Positions 57,721 to 64,000 of a stretch of 64,000 nt of DNA are shown one piece after another. The DNA lies in NCBI RefSeq assembly GCF_950295315.1, contig NC_080164.1, forward strand, positions 11,563,659 to 11,627,658. The letters are read 5' to 3'. A program made the position numbers and the translations under genes. This DNA is from Erinaceus europaeus. Taxonomy: Eukaryota > Chordata > Mammalia > Eulipotyphla > Erinaceidae. Each line of letters opens with the position of its first letter. Within the stretch, counting starts at the first letter, position 1. The notes below the pieces were generated by a model. That model made no database searches and had not been told where the DNA came from. It saw nothing but the letters and a program-made list of their open reading frames with translations.

Positions 57721-58153
57721 TGCATGTGTCGTGCCGTGCTGTGGAGAAGAGAGGAGATCTGGAGCGAAAAGGGAACACAAATCTTTATTTGCACTGGCAC
57801 CTCAGAGTTGGGTAAGAGAGAAACAGGTTGGGCCACGTGGAGGTAGCAAAAATGGCCGCCTCAAGCAGTAACCTTTCCTGCGTCTGAACACCATCTGAAC
57901 ACCGAAGTGAAGAGCCAGCAAGAGAGCGAGGTGCGGAAGAAGAAGGGCTTTTATGGGAGTAGCTCTCGCGAGAATGGGAAGGGGGAGGAGTAACCGGAGC
58001 ACTGCAACTATTGACAATGCCCTGAGGGCACAACATGGTGGAACAGGCACTCTGAGAATGTCCCAACTCTCGAGGGAACTAGCAATAGCCTGAGGGGACA
58101 ACATGGCCGATGTGACTGCATTTGCACAATTTCCCAGCATCCATGCACAAACA
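57721..58153 (-). mobile_element. Solo LTR of an endogenous retrovirus (433 bp)
   Basis: In minus orientation the LTR starts TGTTTGTGCATGG and ends CGACACATGCA, the TG...CA termini of an integrated provirus. The 6-bp target-site duplication TGTACA lies directly outside (57715-57720 and 58154-58159). A 6-bp duplication is typical of class II (ERV2, betaretrovirus/IAP-like) elements. Minus-strand regulatory features are CATAAAAG, a TATA-like box (57948-57955), and AATAAA (57784-57789) about 160 bp downstream, defining U3, R and U5. U3 has a perfect TCTCGCGAGA palindrome (57964-57973) and two near-identical 18-bp motifs CCTGAGGGCACAACATGG (58021-58038) and CCTGAGGGGACAACATGG (58089-58106). No internal gag/pol/env sequence flanks it. 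The 93- and 129-codon minus frames inside are by-products. Confidence 0.9.
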
Positions 58154-58339
58154 TGTACATATATCCTTTGAAATGCAAACATACACAGCAATATTATATA
58201 GGTATTGGATACTAATTAAGTGATCCAGCTTAAGGCCCAAGATGTGGATAAAGTGTTCATATGTATCTTTCTTTCATCTTATGTTCAGGAGTTGCTGGGA
58301 TCCTTGGTGTTCAAACCTTTGAATAAATCAGCCAGGTGT

Positions 58340-58630
58340 TCAGATCAGCCAATGCACATTTTATTTTAACTGTATAAAGACAGAAATTGAGAGGAATGTT
58401 AAGAAAGAGAGATACCGGTACCACTGCTTCACCACTCCTGAAACATTCCTCCTGCAAGGTGGGGACCAGGGATTTTAATCTGAGTCCTTGCACATGGTAA
58501 TGGTATCATGTGCACTCAACCACAGGCACCACCACATTCCTCCTGCAAGGTGGGGACCAGGGATTTTAATCTGAGCCTTTGCACATGGTAATGGTATTAT
58601 GTGCACTCAACCACAAACACCACCACCCAC
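58340..58630 (-). mobile_element. Main SINE, antisense, with 91-bp internal duplication
   Basis: GAATGTTAAGAAAGAGAGAT, ACTGCTTCACCACTCCTGA, CTGCAAGGTGGGGACCAGG and ATGTGCACTCAACCACAGG. The head half is present twice in tandem, 58443-58533 and 58534-58624. Confidence 0.87.
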
Positions 58631-58659
58631 AGGTCCTACCAATGCACATCTTTTGAGGT

Positions 58660-58833
58660 CAAGGAGACATACAGCTCAGTGGTAGAGCATAGGAGTTCAC
58701 ACAAGTAAGGTCCCAGAACTCATCCTGGGCAATAAGATAGGACAGGGCTGAGCCGTTTTCTGCTATTTTTTTTTCCTCTCTCTCTTCTTGTCTCACTCTA
58801 TCTCATAAAGTAAATTCATGTTTAAAAAAGCAA
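58660..58833 (+). mobile_element. Third type of tRNA-derived SINE
   Basis: GGAGACATACAGCTCAGTGG and TAGAGCATAGGAGTTCAC form a tRNA-like A-box head, then GTCCCAGAACTCATCCTGG, a pyrimidine block and an A-rich tail. Confidence 0.6.
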
Positions 58834-58966
58834 AGTCTTGTGTTATGAAAAGAATATGACTGGAAGTTATGATGGTTGAGGAGCATGTTGACCTCACAAT
58901 TTGTCTCTGGCATTTTTCCTTCTCTTGGAAATGAGCGAAGAGAAAGGGATAAAGAACTAGGCACAA

Positions 58967-59240
58967 GGGAGTTGGGCGATAGCACAGTGGGTTAAGCACA
59001 TGTGATGCAAAGCACAAGGACCAGCTTAAGGACACCGGTTAGAACCCCTGGTTCCCCACCTGCAGGGGAGTCACTTCACAGGCGGTGAAGCAGGTCTGCA
59101 GGTGTCTGTCGTTCTCTCGCCCTCTCTGTCTTCCCCTCCTCTCTCCATTTCACTCTGTCCTATCCAACAATGACGACAACAATAACAACAACAAGGGCAA
59201 CAAACTGGAATAAATAAATAAATAAATAAATATTTCTAAA
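58967..59240 (+). mobile_element. Main SINE, short tail, full length
   Basis: GGGAGTTGGGCGATAGCACAG, GGTTCCCCACCTGCAGGGG, GGCGGTGAAGCAGGTCTGC and TCTGTCCTATCCAACAATGA, with an (AATA)n tail. The target-site duplication AAAGAACTAGGCA (58951-58963) and AAAGAACTTGGCA (59241-59253) matches 12 of 13. Confidence 0.93.
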
Positions 59241-59253
59241 AAAGAACTTGGCA

Positions 59254-59510
59254 AAAATAAAAACCATATCAAAACTAGAGAAACAACTACCAAAAAAGAA
59301 AGAAAGAAAAAGAAAGGAAAAAAAAAAAAAACCTGTCGCTAATGTGATTAGCAAAATAAGAATGGGGACAAATCAGCAGCAGTGCTATAAATTAGGGGGA
59401 GGTGATCTAGTGGCTATGTAAATGACAGTCTGATCAGGATGGAGAATGAAAAGACCAGCTCTTCACGACTGTTCATCTCAAGGGAAAGCAACATCACCAA
59501 TCAGTCTTAG
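59254..59510. other. Unannotated DNA
   Basis: Starts with an A/AAAG-rich patch (59290-59331). No gene recognised. Confidence 0.4.
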
Positions 59511-59525
59511 ATAACTCTAATTTTC

Positions 59526-59782
59526 CTTTTTTAATATTTATTTATTTATTCCCTTTTGTTGCCCATTGTTGTAGTCATTGTTGGATAGGACAGAGAGAAA
59601 TGGAGAGTGGAGGGGAAGACAGAGAGGGGGAAAGAAAGATAGACACCTGCAGACCTGCTTCACTGCCTGTGAAGCAATAGCCTTGCAGGTGGGGAATCGG
59701 GGGCTCAAACCAAGATCCTTACTCTGATCCTTGTGCTTTGCACCACCTGCTCTTAACCCGCTGTGCTACTGCCCTACTCCCA
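59526..59782 (-). mobile_element. Main SINE, short tail, full length
   Basis: AATATTTATTTATTTATTCCC, GGATAGGACAGAGAGAAATGG, GGGGGCTCAAACCAAGATCC and CTTAACCCGCTGTGCTACTG. The exact 15-bp target-site duplication ATAACTCTAATTTTC is at 59511-59525 and 59783-59797, the longest perfect one in the window, indicating a recent insertion. Confidence 0.95.
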
Positions 59783-59797
59783 ATAACTCTAATTTTC

Positions 59798-60560
59798 ATG
59801 TTTGCTGCTCTCCATCAGTTTTTGACTTCCATTCTTGATATGTTGCATTTATATTATTGCTTCTTAATTTGGAAGTTTTCAGAGGTTTTTAAAAGTTTTC
59901 CTATTTCTAATTTAATGCTTTTAATTTGTTGGGTTGATTTTGCTGCAACTTTCATAATGTGTATATTTATTTCATTTAGTTTCATTATTTTGTATTTAAT
60001 GAAAAATATAATTAAGTAAATGAATTTTGCTCTTTTAAAAGTCTCTGCCATGCTTCTCAGTGACTAAATAGCTACAATGAGATTACTATGATACATAAAA
60101 TCTTACTGTAGTTAATTTTAATAACTTGTCATAGGAACCCTGATTAATATTTTGATGCAAAGATTATTTCATGAAGGTTTTGTTTTTATTTCCAAGTGAT
60201 TAGATTAATTGTATTTCTCATTTCATAATAGATTTCTGGTTTTATTACATTGTAAATAGAGAATTTATGAGTATAACTTTGATCTTTTGTTTGTAAATGT
60301 AGTAGAACAATGATAGGAAATATTTGACATCTTTGAATATTATCTATTTGATTCACTATATTAATTATCTATTTTTTCACTATATTAATTATCTATTATC
60401 TATCTAAATATTATCTATTTGATTCACTATATTAATTATATTGTTCTAATATTATATCTAGTATTTTGTTGTAATTAAGGTGTAAAAGATGAAAGAACAT
60501 GTCAGTCTCCCACCAAAAGTATTATTTTTTCACCTTAATGGTTTTTTTTCTTATTTTTTT
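59798..60560. other. AT-rich DNA, possibly old L1, with a local duplication
   Basis: TTTCTGGTTTTATTACATTG near 60230 resembles a block of antisense L1 ORF2, so part may be an ancient L1. A 33-bp sequence is repeated at 60336-60368 and 60407-60439. No gene. Confidence 0.4.
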
Positions 60561-60572
60561 TAACTTCATCTT

Positions 60573-60871
60573 TTTTTTTTAATTCCCTTTTGTTGCCCTT
60601 GTTATTTTATTGTCTTTGATAGTGATATCATCGTCGTTGGATAGGACAGAGAGAAATGGAGAGAAGAGGGGAAGACAGAGAAGGGGAGAGAAAGATAGAC
60701 ACCTGCAGACCTGCTTCACTGCCTGTGAAGTGACTCCCCTGGAGAGCCTGGGGCTCGAGCAGGGATCCTTACACCCATCCTTGTGCTTTGTGTCACATGT
60801 GCATAACCTGCTGCTGGTTGTTGCACATCGAGCTGCATGCCCTTAACCTGCTGCTCTACTGCCTGACTCCC
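60573..60871 (-). mobile_element. Main SINE, short tail, with a 40-bp internal insertion
   Basis: TTCCCTTTTGTTGCCCTTG, GGATAGGACAGAGAGAAATGG, GGGCTCGAGCAGGGATCC and CTCTACTGCCTGACTCCC. The duplication TAACCTGCTGCT (60804-60815 and 60844-60855) flanks extra sequence in the tRNA-like head. The target-site duplication is TAACTTCATCTT (60561-60572) and TAACTCCATCTT (60872-60883). Confidence 0.92.
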
Positions 60872-60883
60872 TAACTCCATCTT

Positions 60884-61282
60884 CTTTAAAGTTGGTGAAT
60901 TAGAATCACAGAGATCTAGGGACTCAGTGCAGGAACACCCCACAGAGACATACCATGAGCACCAGAGCAGTGCTCTGGTTCCTCTCCTCTCTGTCTCTCT
61001 CCTCTGTCTCTCACCTTCTACAAAGAGAAAAACCTGGGAGAAATGGTGAAAGCGTGCTCGATAAAGCCTCAGAGATTTTGCCCCGGTGGCAAAAGTCAAT
61101 GAATGAATGAAGCGTAGTGTTAGACAAGATCAATTACAAAGAAGCAAGCAAACTGTAAGACCTGGGAGAAATTTGCTAGTTATCTTCAGGAGGTTGGAGG
61201 GTGGTCCTGAGTGTGATGTGGAACTGCTCATTGTAACCTTATAATCTTGTAGCAAGCACCCTATTACTAACTAACAACATTA
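60884..61282. other. Unannotated DNA, perhaps degraded SINE
   Basis: AGCACCAGAGCAGTGCTCTGG (a short palindrome) followed by a CTCTCCTCTGTCTCTC block at 60980-61016 hints at an eroded SINE. It is too weak to assign. Confidence 0.35.
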
Positions 61283-61530
61283 AGGGGGCTGGGCAGTGGT
61301 GTACCTAGTTATGTGCGCATAGCACTGTGTGGAAGGACCCACAAAAGGACCCGGTTTGAGCCACTGGTCCCTATCTGCAGTGGGGACGCCTCACAAATAG
61401 TGAAGCAGGTCTGCAATTGTCTATCTCCCCCTCTCTCTTGTCTCCACCTCCTCTCTCAGTTTCTCTCTGTCCTATTGAATAATATGGAGGAGGGGGGGGA
61501 AAGATTGAAAATGTGACCACCAGGATCAAG
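61283..61530 (+). mobile_element. Main SINE, long tail, diverged
   Basis: GGGGGCTGGGCAGTGGTGTACC, CCCGGTTTGAGCCACTGG, TAGTGAAGCAGGTCTGCAAT, CTCTCTGTCCTATTGAATAA and TGTGACCACCAGGATCAAG. Confidence 0.85.
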
Positions 61531-62449
61531 ATTTGTCTGGCTGAAGCTAACATAAAAATGTGTCCTTGGTATATATATCTGACGGATACATGAGAGGAAA
61601 TTAATTTTGAAAACCACAGGAGGAAATGCATGGTGAGGAGTCAAGTCTGAAGTGTAGATACAAAGAGCTATGCTTTGCTGTGGCCTCTTCATCTGCAGGA
61701 CAGACTTGATGTAGTGTAGGGAGGAAAGTCCTCTGGCCCTGGATACCTTTATCTTCACACCTGCATTTCTGACCAAAGGCAGTTAGTTTGCACCTTCTAT
61801 TAAAATCTCTTGACTAACCTCCCTATTCAAAGTTACTTGCTTTCTCTTGTCTATAGACAAAAATACAAGGTAATTAAATGGGTTTCCCAGCCAGCAAAAC
61901 TGAAATTTGTGTGTGTGTGTGGGGGGGGGGGGGCAGTGCATATCACCTGCACAAGGTGCTGAAAATAATCTTTTTTTTTTTGTACTCTATTAAATTTTTC
62001 AAAAGATTACATTGAGGGATGGTGCTTTTCTCTAATGAATTGGCAGAGTGAAATCTAAATGGTCAGACCTGCTAGAGCACCTGAGCACCCTCATTATGGG
62101 ACATAAAGAATCCTAACTAAGCATGAGCATATATGGATATAGAAGTTGTATTTGGGGAAAAAAATGAATGTAAGAACTCAATCATCTCTGAGACTTGCAT
62201 TTTGCCCCATAGTGCAATAGGCTTCTGGAATCTCAGAAGTGAAAACACAAGTGGCCTCCGCTTTGAATTCTGAATGATCTACTTAGAAGAATTCTGTCTT
62301 AACTAATTATGGCTACAGGCCCACAGTAATGTCAGGCACTTTACTGAGTACTTAAAGGGAAATAACCACAGAAAGTGGGCACGGGAGCCTTGGTCTTTGC
62401 GCTGTTGTAAAGCTTGATGATCGTTGTAATGATTAGAAATAACAGGAGA
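61531..62449. other. Unannotated DNA with (GT)n-G13
   Basis: (GT)n at 61909-61920 runs directly into G13 (61921-61933). No gene or repeat family recognised. Confidence 0.45.
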
Positions 62450-62570
62450 GGGTGAATGTAGATAGCATAATGGTTAGGCAAAGAGACTGTCAAGCCTGAG
62501 GCTCCGAGGTTCCAGGTTCAATGCCCTATACCACCATAAACTAGAGCTGAACAGTGTTCTGAGGGGAAAA
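62450..62570 (+). mobile_element. GATAGCATAATGG-type SINE
   Basis: GTAGATAGCATAATGGTTAGGC, GAGACTGTCAAGCCTGAGGC, AGGTTCCAGGTTCAATGCCC and AGAGCTGAACAGTGTTCTG. Well preserved. Confidence 0.9.
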
Positions 62571-62642
62571 AAAAGAAAGAAAGAAAGAGAGAAGGAGGAG
62601 GAGGAGAAAGTAGAGAAGAAGGAGGAGGAGGTGGAGGAGTAG
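62571..62642. repeat. GA-rich polypurine tract at a SINE 3' end
   Basis: AAAG then GGA/GAA units, about 70 bp, continuing from the tail of the preceding SINE. Confidence 0.93.
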
Positions 62643-62810
62643 CAGGTGAAAGGTTCCGCGCAGTGTCTCTCTGAACTACTAGGAAGTTCAGTGCATTTGG
62701 AAGCACTATTCTGGCAAACGGACTTTCTGGCAAAATAAATCAGTGTTCATCCTCTTGTATTTTCTAAGATTCTGCTCAGTTTTTAACCTCTCACTCATTT
62801 ACTAATGCTT

Positions 62811-62857
62811 TGGTTTTTAACCAGAGCACTGCTCAGATTTGGCGTATTGTGGTGTGC

Positions 62858-62918
<61 letters not shown>

Positions 62919-62990
62919 TGAACATGGGACTTTGGAGCCTCAGGCAACAGAATCTCTTTGCATGACCATTGTGCTATGCACTCTGCCCCT
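62811..62990 (-). mobile_element. GATAGCATAATGG-type SINE interrupted by (GT)n
   Basis: Left part AACCAGAGCACTGCTCAGATTTGG and right part GGAGCCTCAGGCAACAGAATC, TGACCATTGTGCTATGC are one element. About 62 bp of (GT)n (62857-62918) sits where related copies have only GTGGTGCAGGGGATGGAAC. Confidence 0.9.
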
Positions 62991-63487
62991 GCCCTAATAC
63001 TTTGACCTTGGAGATATATGAGACCCTGCTATTTATAATTAAATTACTTCCTTCCAGTTACAGCCTATGCCAGCTAATTCTAACTTATACAGCATAGGCA
63101 GTAATAAGATCCCTTTCAGTTTCAAGTGGGAGAAATTTAGGCTTAGACATAAAAAGCAATTTATTGGATGACATAATATGAAATAAAACGTAACTGTTCC
63201 TTGCTAAGACAAAGAAGCACAACTCCACATCCTTGAGAGTTCTTCCCCAAAGTCTTCCCTCAGATCTTCCTCATCTAGGCTTCACTAGTTGGCTTATCGG
63301 TTCATTTATTAGGATACTGGTTATTTGCTAGAGTTAGCTACAGGATACATTTCTAGAAACCAATTGTAATGCTTACAAGTCAATGGAGGTTAAAGTGTTG
63401 AAAATGACACACTTTGTCAGATGCCCACTGGCTCATCTTGTTAGTGAAAGTCAGTAACTTCTTAACTTTCATATATGTCTTTCTCTA
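62991..63487. other. Unannotated DNA
   Basis: No gene or repeat recognised. Confidence 0.45.
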
Positions 63488-63700
63488 TTTTTTAAATTTA
63501 TTTTTATTTAATTTATTATTGGGTAGAGACAGAGAAATCGGGAATGGTGAAGGAGATTAGAGAGATAGAGAAACATCTGCAGCCCTGCTTCGCCACTCAT
63601 GAAGCTTTCCCCCTGCAGTATGGGACCAGAGACTTGAACTTGGGTCCTTGGGCACTGCAATATGAGTGCTTAACTAGGTGTACCACTTCCTGCCCCCTAA
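63488..63700 (-). mobile_element. Main SINE, antisense
   Basis: TTATTATTGGGTAGAGACAGAG, CTGCAGCCCTGCTTCGCCAC, TTGAACTTGGGTCCTTGGGC and CTTAACTAGGTGTACCAC. Confidence 0.85.
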
Positions 63701-64000
63701 TTCTTCCAGATACGTTTGCATGTCAGCAGCGTTCAGCAAGCAGTGAATATCCTTCCTTAGCTTCTCTGTGTCCTGCGACAAGCATGTATTTAGAAGGGTA
63801 TCATCTGTAAGTATCTCACCTCCTCAAAACTGAAAGCTTAAAGTCGGTGAGAAATTGACAAGGATTCCAATTCATTATAGGTTATCTGTCATCTCATAGT
63901 CTTGCTTTATTTTTCTTTCTTTTTTTTCCCTTTCTCTGGAGCTCCCCATCCAGCTTTCATGACTGACCAGATGCCTTGTAAAACTCAGATCCTAGCATGA
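63701..64000. other. Unannotated DNA to the window end
   Basis: No gene or repeat recognised. Confidence 0.4.

Noticed and set aside
57802..58191. 129-codon minus-strand frame, the longest leucine/alanine-rich one outside simple repeats
   Set aside because: It lies across the LTR U3-R-U5 and its boundary. LTRs of this kind do not encode protein, and no family signature is visible.

Overview
This is 64 kb of AT-rich mammalian DNA with no gene I can support. It has no exon, tRNA, rRNA, CRISPR array or bacterial-type operon. The open reading frames over about 60 codons fall in antisense SINE bodies, in microsatellites, or in unremarkable sequence. The dominant repeat is a tRNA-derived SINE. Its head reads like GTAGCGCAGCGGGTTAA (A box) and GGTTCGAGCC (B box). 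The body carries CCCCACCTGCAGG, GGTGAAGCAGGTCTGCAGG and CTCTCTGTCCTATCCAACAA, and the tail is (AATAAATA)n. I recognise this as the ERI-type SINE of hedgehogs (Erinaceidae), so the source is most likely Erinaceus europaeus or a close relative. That is recognition from memory, not a database result. The window looks intergenic or deep-intronic.

Repeat families used below. 'Main SINE' is the ERI-type element. It occurs with a short tail (ends in AACAAAAGGGAATAAATAAA-like sequence) or a long tail (adds a block like GGCCACCAGGAGCAGTGG before poly-A). 'GATAGCATAATGG SINE' is a shorter tRNA-derived element of about 120 bp. 'GGTCTGGGAGGTGGTGCAG SINE' is another short tRNA-derived element. 'L1 3' UTR type A' ends CACCAAAGTAAA...AATAAAG. 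'Type B' starts, in antisense, AGAGGGGTACAACTCCACAC. 'Type C' is an older relative of B starting TATTGATTTACAGGATTACA. I assign A, B and C to erinaceid LINE-1 3' ends from their poly-A tails, 5' truncation and memory of hedgehog L1s; one type B copy abuts a clear ORF2 fragment.

Layout. 0-9 kb is sparse: a twin main SINE at 1.1-1.76 kb, a (CA)n and an old antisense L1. 9-15.6 kb is a SINE cluster plus an L1 3' UTR and an ORF2 piece (11.3-12.7 kb). 15.6-17.45 kb is nearly repeat-free. 17.45-30 kb is L1-rich (18.2-19.7, 24.6-25.0, 27.4-30.0 kb) with a 186-bp GGA tract at 21 kb. A U6 snRNA pseudogene lies at 30.39 kb. 31.4-32.6 kb is a repeat-poor island. 32.6-49.5 kb is very dense in SINEs, L1 ends and microsatellites. 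49.5-54 kb is again repeat-poor. 54-64 kb is SINE-rich and holds a solo endogenous-retrovirus LTR at 57.7-58.15 kb with a 6-bp target-site duplication.

I see no undescribed biological system. The observations most worth a second look are the solo LTR (perfect TCTCGCGAGA palindrome beside its TATA box), the twin SINE sharing three copies of one target site, recurrent polypurine arrays growing from SINE 3' ends, and several datable nested insertions.
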